Assembly: GCA_000024525.1 (NCBI GenBank)
Contig: CP001769.1
Span: forward strand, 2,342,001 to 2,406,000
DNA length: 64,000 nucleotides
Direction: 5' to 3'
Source: Spirosoma linguale DSM 74
GTDB lineage: Bacteria; Bacteroidota; Bacteroidia; Cytophagales; Spirosomataceae
The translations under genes were made by a program, and so were the position numbers. Of this stretch, positions 26,542 to 35,659 are shown in pieces (within the stretch, counting starts at the first letter, position 1; every line of letters begins with the position of its first letter). The notes below the pieces were generated by a model. The model was given only the letters and a program-made list of their open reading frames with translations. It was not told where the DNA came from and did not search any database.

Positions 26542-27525
26542 CTATTTGTCGATTTCGATAGACCAAGTAATCCCCAATAATCGCTTGCTGATTTGTTTCA
26601 GCGTTCCCAATACTGCTGCTTCATTTGGAAAGTCGCCATAGACCAGATTTCTGAATTCTCCGTTGTAAACGCCTTTTAGCTCATTCCAGAAATTTTCTGT
26701 CTCTCGAAAGATCACCGCATCCTTTGGATGATCGAGTAACCAGTGATTGTTATTCTTAAAGCTGATCACGTCGTCTTGGCCCACCTTCAATAGCATGGCA
26801 TCGAAGGCCCGGGATTGAAAAAATTCCGCGTATACCGGCTGTTGAAGTAATTGGTGCAGATCATAGGTGTGCCGGATTTTCTTTTTCAAGTCATTGATTG
26901 GATCGTCGCTGTAGGAGAACCGCACCAGGCTCATGATTTTTTCACACACGGTACGGATTGGTTCTAACACGCGCACAGCAAATGGCAACAGGTCGTATTC
27001 TTTAGCAATACTTGCCTGGTCGTTACTTAGCATCATCTGGCCAACAAAGGAATTTAACATCCGGGTTGTGTACGGTTCAAAATATCCCAGCCAAGTAGCT
27101 TCAACGACAATCGCATCCCTGATCTGGCCGTAAGCCCCTGTAAATTCTTTGTTGAACGAATGAGCCGTTTTGCGGTTCATGCCCATTTTATGGGTTAGAC
27201 CCTCAATCTGAATTTCGGGCAGGGCGGTACTGACCACGTCGCTTATCGTTCGGATTTTGGTGGTCAGCTTGTTGTTGGATTCCTGATCCCGACGTAACAC
27301 CACCAGATCAATATCCTCGGAAAACCGTTCGATCATGCTAAAGCATTTTGATAAGGCCGTACCACCTTTGAAGACTGTATCATTGCCGATGGGATGATTA
27401 AAGATCGTATAAAGTGCATAAGTCACCCAGTAGTCTTTTTCGACATAGATGGCAGCAATCTGCATTTGGTCAGCGGTGAACTGAACCGCTTGCCGGAATA
27501 AAGTTTTGTTTTCGTGCAGTTTCAT
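26542..27525 (-). CDS. AbiEii/AbiGii-type nucleotidyltransferase toxin
   Basis: A 327-residue toxin of the type IV AbiE system. The nucleotidyltransferase core shows VFKGGTALSKCF followed by FSEDIDLVV, where the two Asp residues bind metal. AbiEii enzymes of the MenT/AbiE group transfer nucleotides to targets such as tRNA and cause growth arrest that aborts phage infection. The start chosen (27525) overlaps the stop of the antitoxin gene as ATGA; four codons upstream another ATG is possible. It follows its antitoxin in the usual order. Confidence 0.88.
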   Translation of the reverse strand: MKLHENKTLFRQAVQFTADQMQIAAIYVEKDYWVTYALYTIFNHPIGNDTVFKGGTALSKCFSMIERFSEDIDLVVLRRDQESNNKLTTKIRTISDVVSTALPEIQIEGLTHKMGMNRKTAHSFNKEFTGAYGQIRDAIVVEATWLGYFEPYTTRMLNSFVGQMMLSNDQASIAKEYDLLPFAVRVLEPIRTVCEKIMSLVRFSYSDDPINDLKKKIRHTYDLHQLLQQPVYAEFFQSRAFDAMLLKVGQDDVISFKNNNHWLLDHPKDAVIFRETENFWNELKGVYNGEFRNLVYGDFPNEAAVLGTLKQISKRLLGITWSIEIDK

Positions 27526-28247
27526 ACGATATGCCAATTTGTTGCCGTGCGGAGAATGTTACCAATGCCCGGCAGTTTATAGGTCGTTATCGGGTTCAAG
27601 GATTTTGAAAGAGCTGAGGTGAATATCTCTTTCCCCAATTTATCCAGCATCGCACCCAACAAGGCTCTGGTCGCTGGCGGGTATTTTAGGCTCAGCCGGA
27701 CAAGCGTCTTTTGCTCATCCTCCGCTAGGTCTTTTAGGATATCCAGCAGGCGCTTTGTAGAGGTTTGAAGATCGGTATCCGGTATTTTCTTGATATAGCG
27801 CATGGTATCCAGCAGTTGTAACAGCGGGACAGTCTCTTTGGTAATGGTGTTTTTCTGCCTGATAAATGAAATCGTGTAACGCTCTCGCTTAAACGTCGGG
27901 CGGATGTCATTTTTGCCAATTTGAATGGTGTTACTGACCTGGGTTGTCAAACCCAACTGGTTATAAATACTATAACCCGTCAGATAACCGATAATCTTGC
28001 CATTGTCTTCCAACAAGTCTTTCACGACCTCTCTAATATCGGGGAGAAGAGGTCCAAAGGGCGTGTTTTCTGGCTTATAATAACGGCCTTTTGACAGTTT
28101 TGCCAGCTGCCCGGTCTGCACCATCCGGTTCAATGCCTTAATGACTGCCTCCGTTTGATCGGGCTGAATATTAAAGTTTGAGAACGTGAATACATAGCCC
28201 TTTGGAAGCTTATCAATAGTAGAGGTCAGATACTCAGTCGTTTTCAT
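27522..28247 (-). CDS. AbiEi-type antitoxin / transcriptional repressor
   Basis: A 241-residue antitoxin with an N-terminal winged helix (about 1-75: ALNRMVQTGQLAKLSKGRYY) and a C-terminal AbiEi/DUF6088-like domain (about 80-200: GYLTGYSIYNQLGLTTQVSN). In known AbiE systems AbiEi silences the operon by binding inverted repeats in its promoter. Such a repeat is present at 28275-28308. The start at 28247 (MKTTEYLTS) was chosen because the upstream ATG would place part of the operator inside the coding region. Confidence 0.85.
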   Translation of the reverse strand: MKTTEYLTSTIDKLPKGYVFTFSNFNIQPDQTEAVIKALNRMVQTGQLAKLSKGRYYKPENTPFGPLLPDIREVVKDLLEDNGKIIGYLTGYSIYNQLGLTTQVSNTIQIGKNDIRPTFKRERYTISFIRQKNTITKETVPLLQLLDTMRYIKKIPDTDLQTSTKRLLDILKDLAEDEQKTLVRLSLKYPPATRALLGAMLDKLGKEIFTSALSKSLNPITTYKLPGIGNILRTATNWHIV

Positions 28248-28274
28248 GAGACAATAGTACACTATAAATCGGCA

Positions 28275-28308
28275 ATTGTCCAGTTTATTAGTAAAAAAAC
28301 TGGACAAT
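28275..28308. promoter_or_regulatory. Operator-like inverted repeat of the abiE operon
   Basis: ATTGTCCAGTTT (28275-28286) and AAACTGGACAAT (28297-28308) are perfect 12-base arms around a 10-base spacer, 28 bases before the AbiEi start. Position and symmetry fit the autoregulatory AbiEi operator. Confidence 0.75.
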
Positions 28309-28373
28309 AAGGTAGGGGGCATAATCGGAATTGTAAAACAGTAGCTATTTTTATGAGTTAAAGTGCTAAAGTC

Positions 28374-28489
28374 CCGGCCTGAAAGCCCTTCAGTTGCAGA
28401 TCAGCCGGAGTTAGTATTGCCTCACGGCACCGTTACCGAAACGTTTGCCGTAACGGGTAAGCACAGAACCCGAGCCTAAAGGTTTTTTT
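28374..28489 (+). ncRNA. Candidate structured RNA or leader
   Basis: On the plus strand, CCGGC/GCCGG (28374-78/28404-08) encloses CTGAA/TTCAG (28379-83/28389-93). CCGTTAC/GTAACGG (28430-36/28450-56) and CGGGT/ACCCG (28454-58/28468-72) overlap, so they exclude each other. A run of seven T follows at 28483-28489. The pattern resembles an attenuator or small RNA lying between AbiE and the methyltransferase operon. No known RNA family was recognised. Confidence 0.35.
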
Positions 28490-28509
28490 AAGAGCAATTG
28501 TTATAAATT

Positions 28510-28540
28510 GCCCTGTTTCCAACTTGGAGCAGGGCTTTTC
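28510..28540 (+). terminator. Rho-independent terminator-like hairpin
   Basis: GCCCTG (28510-28515) pairs with CAGGGC (28530-28535), with an inner TCCAA/TTGGA stem, followed by TTTTC. It lies 88 bases before the methyltransferase start, so it separates that operon from anything transcribed upstream or acts as a leader attenuator. Confidence 0.55.
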
Positions 28541-28628
28541 CATACGTTACAGTATTGCTACAAAGTCAATATGGTGGTGGTATCTTATTAAAAGAATAAA
28601 TAGACATAGTTTTTGATAGTGTAATAAA

Positions 28629-31385
28629 ATGAATGCAGTTGAGATTGAAGAAGCTATTTCATTACTAGCAGAACAACCCTTTGTTCCTATTGAATTTCCA
28701 TATTCATTTTTAGAAGCTTTTGGTAATAAGCCCACTACGATCAAACGCCTGCAAACAGGGAATAACAACAAATCAGATATTACAGGTGGGGTTCTCCAGC
28801 ATAACAACATCCATATCGCTGTTTGTGAGACGGGTACAGTTTCGGATACACTGGTTAAGCTTCGTGAAAGCCCGGCCACGACACGGGCCAAGGCTAAATT
28901 CATCCTTGCCACTGACGGTGTGGAGTTTCAGGCTGAGGATGTAAACAGCGGAGAGACAATTGTCTGCAATTATACAGACTTTCACGACTATTTTGGGTTT
29001 TTCTTGCCTCTTGCTGGCATTAGTACCGTCAAGCAAATTCGAGAGAGTGCCTTTGACATCAAGGCTACGGGGCGTCTGAACAAACTGTATATAGAGCTTT
29101 TACGGCATAATCCTGACTGGGCGAAGCCACAACGTCGTCATGATATGAATCATTTTCTGGCGCGTTTGATTTTCTGCTTCTTTGCTGAGGATACAGGTAT
29201 ATTCCCGGCTGATTGCCTGTTCACGCCAACTGTACAGAAAATGAGTGCGGGTGATGCTTCCGATGTGCATGAGGTCATCAGTGAGATTTTTCGTGCAATG
29301 GATACCAAGCAGGAAGAACGCGCAGGAAAGAAAATTAAGAATTGGGCGAATAAATTTCCCTACGTCAATGGCGAATTGTTTTCAGGATCAACTGAAACGC
29401 CCATATTTTCAAAAATAGCCCGCTCATATTTGCTGCATGTCGGTAATCTGGATTGGAAACGTATAAATCCGGATATTTTCGGCTCAATGATTCAGGCTGT
29501 GGCCGATGAGGGCGAGCGCAGCGCATTGGGGATGCATTACACATCCGTTCCCAACATCCTGAAAGTGCTGAATCCCTTGTTTCTTGATGACATTCGCGCT
29601 CAATTGGATGAAGCGGAAGATAACAGTCGGAAGCTCCTGAACTTACGTAAACGCCTGTCGCGCATTCGCGTCTTTGACCCAGCCTGTGGATCAGGTAATT
29701 TCCTGGTGATTGCCTACAAGCACATGCGGGAAATCGAGCATGAGATTAACAAACGGCGCGGTGAAACCGAACGTCCAACTGACATACCTTTAACTAACTT
29801 TAGGGGTATAGAGTTACGAGATTTTTCGGCAGAAATAGCGAGGCTGGCACTCATCATCGCTGAATATCAATGCGATGTTCTGTATCGAGGCCAAAAACTG
29901 GCCTTAGCTGAATTTCTACCACTGAATGCAGAAAACTGGATTACCTGTGGCAATGCACTTCGTGTTGAGTGGTTATCAGTTTGTCCTCCAACCAGCAAGG
30001 GCGTTAAATTTTTTGGAGATGACCTATTTAACACCCCGGTTGATCAGGCAGAAATTGATTTCGAAAACGAAGGCGGAGAGACCTATATATGTGGAAACCC
30101 GCCTTATTTAGGTCGAAAATATCAATCAGATGAACAAAAAATAGAACTCAAAAATGCTTTCGCGGGAAAAACGAAAGACACTCTTTCACTAGATTATGTA
30201 TCTGGTTGGTTCATAAAAGCGGCTGATTTTATGCTTTATACATCAGGGGCGGCAGCCGCTTTTGTGAGTACTAATTCAATTTGTCAAGGAATACAGGTTT
30301 CTGCAATGTGGCCTGCAATATTCAAGCAAGGACTTTTTATTTCGTTTGCTTATCCATCATTCAAATGGTCAAATCTTGCAAGCCACAATGCTGGTGTGAC
30401 TGTTTCTATTATTGGTTTAAGTAAGAGAGATACTCCTAGGAGAATATTCACAGAAAATAATAGTGGTGAGACAACAGTCAAAGTCGTAGAGTTCATAAAT
30501 GCTTACTTGGTTGCTGCACCTAATGTTTTTGTACATCCAAAAAGCAAAATACCCGATGACAGAACGTCAATGCAATTTGGCAATCATCCTTATTACGCTA
30601 ATGACTTAATGCTTAAGCCGGACGAGGCTCGTTTGTTAATGAAGCAAGACGTCAAAGCGAAAAAATTTATTCGCACACTATATGGCTCCAAAGAATTCAT
30701 ATCTGGCACTCCAAGATATTGTATATGGATAAAGGATAACGATAAGGAAGAAACGAAAAGTATATCTGAAATTATTGAGAGAATTAAACGTGTCGAAATT
30801 GCGAGAAAACAGGTAACGAAGGATATTCAGGCACAGAAACTTGTATCAACACCATATAGATTTCGTGATCAGTATGAAGCAAATAATGAACTACTTGTAG
30901 TGCCTATAGTGAGTTCAGAAAACAGACCCTATTTGCCAGTTGGTGCGCTAAATTCACGTGCTATTATTCACAATAAAGCTTTTGCCCTGTATGACGCTCC
31001 ACTTTGGAATATGGCCCTGATAGCTTCTCGAATGCATTGGGTCTGGATTGGTACTGTTTGTGTTCGCATGCGGACCGATTTCTCTTATTCAAACACACTT
31101 GGTTGGAACACTTTTCCTGTACCCACTCTGACTGCGAAGAATAAGGAGGATCTAAAAGTATGTGCTGAGGAAATTCTGCTTGCACGAGAGCGTAATTTCC
31201 CTGCCACCATTGCTGAACTTTATGATCCAGAAAAAATGCCAGAAGATCTTCGTCGTGCCCATGACCGCAATGATGAAGTATTGGAACGCATCTATATAGG
31301 CAGGCGCTTTAAAAACGATACTGAACGCCTAGAAAAACTCTTTGATCTTTACACGCAAATGACCATTAAAGGAAAAACTGCATGA
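28629..31385 (+). CDS. MmeI-like class I adenine-specific DNA methyltransferase
   Basis: A 918-residue protein. An N-terminal domain (about 1-130) and a helical spacer (about 140-330) precede the N6-adenine methyltransferase core. That core has motif I DPACGSGNF (350-358), RGIEL binding SAM, and catalytic motif IV NPPY (490-493). The region from about 640 to 850 looks like target recognition, with a helical C-terminus as in MmeI-type enzymes. I see no PD-(D/E)xK motif at the N-terminus, so cleavage may come from the GIY-YIG protein encoded downstream. The stop overlaps the helicase start by four bases (ATGA). It probably methylates host sites and gives the system sequence specificity. Confidence 0.87.
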   Translation: MNAVEIEEAISLLAEQPFVPIEFPYSFLEAFGNKPTTIKRLQTGNNNKSDITGGVLQHNNIHIAVCETGTVSDTLVKLRESPATTRAKAKFILATDGVEFQAEDVNSGETIVCNYTDFHDYFGFFLPLAGISTVKQIRESAFDIKATGRLNKLYIELLRHNPDWAKPQRRHDMNHFLARLIFCFFAEDTGIFPADCLFTPTVQKMSAGDASDVHEVISEIFRAMDTKQEERAGKKIKNWANKFPYVNGELFSGSTETPIFSKIARSYLLHVGNLDWKRINPDIFGSMIQAVADEGERSALGMHYTSVPNILKVLNPLFLDDIRAQLDEAEDNSRKLLNLRKRLSRIRVFDPACGSGNFLVIAYKHMREIEHEINKRRGETERPTDIPLTNFRGIELRDFSAEIARLALIIAEYQCDVLYRGQKLALAEFLPLNAENWITCGNALRVEWLSVCPPTSKGVKFFGDDLFNTPVDQAEIDFENEGGETYICGNPPYLGRKYQSDEQKIELKNAFAGKTKDTLSLDYVSGWFIKAADFMLYTSGAAAAFVSTNSICQGIQVSAMWPAIFKQGLFISFAYPSFKWSNLASHNAGVTVSIIGLSKRDTPRRIFTENNSGETTVKVVEFINAYLVAAPNVFVHPKSKIPDDRTSMQFGNHPYYANDLMLKPDEARLLMKQDVKAKKFIRTLYGSKEFISGTPRYCIWIKDNDKEETKSISEIIERIKRVEIARKQVTKDIQAQKLVSTPYRFRDQYEANNELLVVPIVSSENRPYLPVGALNSRAIIHNKAFALYDAPLWNMALIASRMHWVWIGTVCVRMRTDFSYSNTLGWNTFPVPTLTAKNKEDLKVCAEEILLARERNFPATIAELYDPEKMPEDLRRAHDRNDEVLERIYIGRRFKNDTERLEKLFDLYTQMTIKGKTA

Positions 31386-33433
31386 CAGACAGTAAAGCCA
31401 TACCTTCCGTTACCGTAAACTATAAAAGTACTGGTAGCTCAACCACATCAAACGAACTGGGCATGCGCGCCATGCAGGAGCGTGCCTATGAAAAGCGCGG
31501 AGAGCAATATTTGCTGATCAAATCTCCCCCTGCGTCTGGGAAGAGCCGAGCCTTGATGTTTATTGCCCTTGATAAGCTAAATAATCAGGGGATCAAACAA
31601 GCGATCATCACCGTGCCGGAAAAATCTATCGGATCAAGTTTTGCCGATGAGCCTCTGACCAAGTTTGGATATTACTATGATTGGCATGTAAAACCCAAAT
31701 GGAACCTATGTAATGCACCCGGTGAGGACGGTAGTAAAGTCAATTCTGTCAAATCTTTCCTTGAGAGTGAAGATAAGGTGCTGGTTTGCACACACGCAAC
31801 CTTTCGTTTTGCCGTGGAACGTTTGGGAATTGAAGCTTTTGACAACCGGCTGATCGCGATAGATGAGTTCCATCATGTCAGTGCGGATGAGGAGAGTGTC
31901 CTTGGTTCACAACTCAAACAACTCGTTGCACGAGACAAGATACATGTCGTAGCCATGACCGGCTCTTATTTTCGGGGCGATGCTAACCCTGTTTTGATGC
32001 CAGAAGATGAGGCTAAGTTTGATACTGTCACTTATACTTACTATGAACAACTCAATGGTTATGAGTATTTAAAGACACTCAATATCGGCTACTACTTTTA
32101 TAGCGGGGCCTACGCTGATGAAATTTTAAGTGTCCTTAACCCGAATGAGAAAACGATCATTCATATTCCGAACGTTAATTCCCGCGAGAGTATGGGGGAT
32201 AAAATCAAGGAGGTTGAGCACATCATAGAAGCGCTGGGAGACTGGCAGGGCGTTGATCCAGATACAGGCTTTCATTTGGTTAAAACGCCGGATGGCAAAA
32301 TTTTACGGATCGCTGATTTAGTGGATGATGATGCAGCAAAGCGCAATAAAGTGGCTGCCTCATTGAAACGCTCAGAGGCTAAGCAGAACCGTGACTTTGT
32401 CGATATTATTATCGCACTAGGCATGGCCAAAGAAGGCTTCGACTGGATATGGTGCGAGCATGCCCTAACGATTGGCTATAGATCCAGCTTAACTGAAATC
32501 GTACAGATTATCGGACGCGCTACACGGGATGCACCCAACAAAACCCAGACACGCTTCACGAACCTGATTGCTGAACCGGATGCTTCGGAAGACGCTGTGA
32601 CGGATGCTGTCAATGATACGCTTAAAGCCATCTCCGCTAGCTTGTTAATGGAACAAGTCTTGACACCGAGATTTAATTTCACACCAAAGAACCCACAAAA
32701 TGGACCGGTTGAGGGATTTGATTACGGTGAGGGGGGGTATGACCCGGATAAAGAAAACGTCGGATTTAACGAGCAAACCGGTCAGTATCAAATCGAGATA
32801 AAAGGGCTTTCTGCGCCGAAAAGCCAGGATGCACAGCGTATTTGCCAAGAAGATCTCAATGAGGTGATTGCGGCTTTTGTCCAAGACAAGCCAACCTTGG
32901 AACGTGGCCTGTTCGACGATGAGTTAGTGCCGCAAGAGCTGACTCAGGTTCGGATGGGAAAGATCATAAAGGATAGATATCCGGATCTGGATGACGAGGA
33001 TGTCGAAGCCGTCAGGCAACATGCGATTGCGGCATTGAACCTGACGCAAAAGGCCAAAGAAATTATTAATAATGATAGTGAATTAAGCACTCGCGGCAAT
33101 ACCGCCTTGATTGACGGGGTCCGAAAATTTACAATGGATGTACGCGATCTGGATGTTGACTGGATTGATAGTATCAATCCATTTAGCGAAGCCTATGCCA
33201 TCTTATCCAAGGCTATGACAGAGCAAAGTCTGAAGGCAATGGCAGAAGTGATTTCGGGCAGAAAACCGAATATATCGTTAGATGAAGCGCGGGAACTTGC
33301 TAAAAGGGCTTTGAAATTTAAGAAAGAACGGGGCAGACTGCCGGATATTAAATCCAGTGATCCCTGGGAACAACACATGGCGCAAGGTGTTGCATTTCTA
33401 GCGCGTATGAAAGCAGAAGAAAAAAATGGCTAA
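31382..33433 (+). CDS. SF2 DEAD/DEAH-type helicase of the modification/nuclease operon
   Basis: A 683-residue helicase or translocase. Motif I is SPPASGKS (48-55), motif II DEFHH (161-165), motif III-like AMTGS (191-195) and motif VI QIIGRATR (375-382). Residues about 480-600 are unrecognised. The C-terminus (about 638-683) carries a small helicase-associated-like module with ERGRLPD. It starts inside the methyltransferase stop and a Shine-Dalgarno-like AAGGA precedes it. By analogy with type I and type III restriction enzymes it would translocate on DNA and bring the nuclease to unmodified sites; this is inference. Confidence 0.83.
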   Translation: MTDSKAIPSVTVNYKSTGSSTTSNELGMRAMQERAYEKRGEQYLLIKSPPASGKSRALMFIALDKLNNQGIKQAIITVPEKSIGSSFADEPLTKFGYYYDWHVKPKWNLCNAPGEDGSKVNSVKSFLESEDKVLVCTHATFRFAVERLGIEAFDNRLIAIDEFHHVSADEESVLGSQLKQLVARDKIHVVAMTGSYFRGDANPVLMPEDEAKFDTVTYTYYEQLNGYEYLKTLNIGYYFYSGAYADEILSVLNPNEKTIIHIPNVNSRESMGDKIKEVEHIIEALGDWQGVDPDTGFHLVKTPDGKILRIADLVDDDAAKRNKVAASLKRSEAKQNRDFVDIIIALGMAKEGFDWIWCEHALTIGYRSSLTEIVQIIGRATRDAPNKTQTRFTNLIAEPDASEDAVTDAVNDTLKAISASLLMEQVLTPRFNFTPKNPQNGPVEGFDYGEGGYDPDKENVGFNEQTGQYQIEIKGLSAPKSQDAQRICQEDLNEVIAAFVQDKPTLERGLFDDELVPQELTQVRMGKIIKDRYPDLDDEDVEAVRQHAIAALNLTQKAKEIINNDSELSTRGNTALIDGVRKFTMDVRDLDVDWIDSINPFSEAYAILSKAMTEQSLKAMAEVISGRKPNISLDEARELAKRALKFKKERGRLPDIKSSDPWEQHMAQGVAFLARMKAEEKNG

Positions 33434-34637
33434 GAATACGAAACTAACGGATGAAGATGAAGAGCTTCTGGCCGAACTAGGTATCGAGGTTGAGGTCACG
33501 AAGGCTGGTCAATATACGTCTCGGGAAGAGCGGATTATTGCGGGTTTTGAAGACATCCAAAAATTTGTGGAAGAACAAGGCCGTTTGCCCGAGCATGGTG
33601 AAGATAAAGCTATTTTTGAGCGACTATACGCTGTCAGACTTGATCAGATCCGTAAACAGGAAGAATGCAAGAACCTATTGAAAGACTTTGATCATCAAAA
33701 CCTTTTGGATGGAAGTTATAAACCGGCAACAGATGTCTCGGATGATATAGATGATGCTGAATTGCTGGCGCAACTCGGCGTGGAGGCAGACGATGAAAGC
33801 TCTATTACAAATCTTAAACACGTAAAAACTCGGGCAGACAAAAGGGCAGCAGAGGAGATCGCCAACCGCACACCCTGTGTCGATTTTGAAGAATTCAGAG
33901 TCTCGTTTGAATCAGTAAAAAAAGATATAGACACCGGGTTTAGAAAAAGCATACGATTCAGAAAAGATGCTGGTTTTACCAAAACAACGCTGAAAAAAGG
34001 TCAATTCCTTATCATAGGGGGGCAGATCTCATACATAGCTGAGGTCGGAGAAACAATTAAAGCGCCCAATGGCGAAGATGATGCCCGTTTAAGAGTCATA
34101 TATGCTAACAGGACAGAAAGTAACATTCTATTGCGGTCGCTTATACGCGCCATGTATAAAGATGAGACGAGCAGATTTATCAGTGATCTTACATTAGGGC
34201 CGTTATTTTCTGGCGAGAACAGTGATGATGATCAGGAAAGCGGGACAATCTACATACTTCGCAGCCTTTCAGATCATTCAACTGTAAAAGAAAACAGAGA
34301 TATTGTCCTTAAAATCGGTGTGACGGGTGGGGATGTAAAAAAGCGTCTAACCAATGCGAAGAATGACCCAACGTTTCTTATGGCCGATGTGGAGGTTATT
34401 GCGACTTATAAACTCGCCAATATCAACCGGACGAAACTTGAAAGTATTATTCACAAGTTCCTTAGCTCGGCAAAGCTAGAAATAGAAATAAAAGATCGTT
34501 TCGGAAAATTGGTTAAAGCACGAGAGTGGTTTTTGGCTCCTGTATTCATCATTGATGAAATGGTAGAGAAAATCAAAGAGGGTACAATTGGTGACTATTA
34601 TTACGATGTTGCTTTAGCGAAAATACAAAAGTATTAG
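33426..34637 (+). CDS. GIY-YIG (T5orf172-like) nuclease of the same operon
   Basis: A 403-residue protein overlapping the helicase stop by eight bases. The N-terminus has ELLAELGIE (13-21) and a GRLPE module (52-56) resembling the helicase C-terminus; ELLAQLGVE recurs at 112-120. The nuclease domain (about 272-385) shows YIL (275-277) and KIGVT (296-300) as the GIY and YIG equivalents, then Arg307 and Glu339. These fit the T5orf172/MUG113 branch. It is the likely DNA-cutting subunit of a three-gene restriction or defence system. The acidic N-terminal region may dock to the helicase. Confidence 0.82.
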   Translation: MAKNTKLTDEDEELLAELGIEVEVTKAGQYTSREERIIAGFEDIQKFVEEQGRLPEHGEDKAIFERLYAVRLDQIRKQEECKNLLKDFDHQNLLDGSYKPATDVSDDIDDAELLAQLGVEADDESSITNLKHVKTRADKRAAEEIANRTPCVDFEEFRVSFESVKKDIDTGFRKSIRFRKDAGFTKTTLKKGQFLIIGGQISYIAEVGETIKAPNGEDDARLRVIYANRTESNILLRSLIRAMYKDETSRFISDLTLGPLFSGENSDDDQESGTIYILRSLSDHSTVKENRDIVLKIGVTGGDVKKRLTNAKNDPTFLMADVEVIATYKLANINRTKLESIIHKFLSSAKLEIEIKDRFGKLVKAREWFLAPVFIIDEMVEKIKEGTIGDYYYDVALAKIQKY

Positions 34638-34739
34638 AGTAATTTTAATTTCATCAGTGATTGAAGGTTGCCCGAAGACGTCTGAGATAGTCAAATTACT
34701 TTTTTAAAAATTCATAAATTGATTTCATCAAGGGAAAGT

Positions 34740-35603
34740 ATGTTAAGATTTGATACTAATTTAAGGTATTATTCTTCTGAAGAAGTCACAATGGAATTTC
34801 AAAACGAAATTTCTGAAATGATTTCAAAAATGGCTCGTGGTAAACAAAGTGTTTTAGAGCATTTCAAAACATATTTTGCTTCGGCAGCTGGAACAACTTC
34901 TTCATGGAGTACAAGCATAAGTTGGGCGGATACTGATTTGAGGAGATTTATGACAGAGGCTTCGAAAAATGCTGTTTTATTTATTGAAGCTTTTTATGAT
35001 GCTTGTGAGAGTTTAATAGAAGAAGAACCTGGAACTGCTGTACCCGATTACAATATTATAAATTGGGTTCTGTCTAAACATAGCCTAGCATATCAGATAA
35101 AGCCGCCGGAACTATTAATTCTTTCTGGAAAGAAAAAATTAGAACTTACTGATATATTGCCTATCTCAATTGATCAAAGCGCAAAGGATAAAATTCATCA
35201 ATCGTTGGCTGAGGCTAATCGACTTTTGTCCGAAGGAAGAGATAAGCAAGCAGTACAAGAAATCTTGTGGCTTCTTGAATCTATAACAACAGTGTACCGA
35301 GGTATCACAAATGAGAATAATTCAACTATTCAGGGAAAATATTTCAATAAAATTATTGGTGAGATTCGGCGACATAACAAAGGAAATGCAACAGACCAAA
35401 TAATTATTTGGATAGAAAATTTGCATGGATATTTATCTGCACCGGCTGGAGGAGGCATTCGTCATGGCCTGGATTTAAAAGAAGGTATTTTGATGACTAG
35501 GCATGAAGCTGTTTTATACTGTAGTCTCACAACAAGTTATATAAATTTTTTGCTAGCTGAATATGATAGGTTGGCAGGGAAAAGTACGATTTCTGTTAAA
35601 TAA
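34740..35603 (+). CDS. Abortive-infection C-terminal domain protein (Abi_C)
   Basis: A 287-residue protein whose C-terminal part (about 200-285: YFNKIIGEIRRHNKGNATDQ, then GIRHGLDL, then ALTTSYINFLLAEYD-like helices) matches the Abi_C domain of abortive-infection proteins. The N-terminal half is helical and unrecognised. The start at 34740 follows an AAGGGAAAGT Shine-Dalgarno-like sequence; a TTG 21 bases upstream is less likely. It stands 102 bases after the nuclease gene in the same direction and may be an added defence module or an accessory to that operon. Confidence 0.75.
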   Translation: MLRFDTNLRYYSSEEVTMEFQNEISEMISKMARGKQSVLEHFKTYFASAAGTTSSWSTSISWADTDLRRFMTEASKNAVLFIEAFYDACESLIEEEPGTAVPDYNIINWVLSKHSLAYQIKPPELLILSGKKKLELTDILPISIDQSAKDKIHQSLAEANRLLSEGRDKQAVQEILWLLESITTVYRGITNENNSTIQGKYFNKIIGEIRRHNKGNATDQIIIWIENLHGYLSAPAGGGIRHGLDLKEGILMTRHEAVLYCSLTTSYINFLLAEYDRLAGKSTISVK

Positions 35604-35659
35604 TAGAATTTAAGATTTACATTTAACAAAGATAATATTTAAATAGTAAGGCGAGTCGA

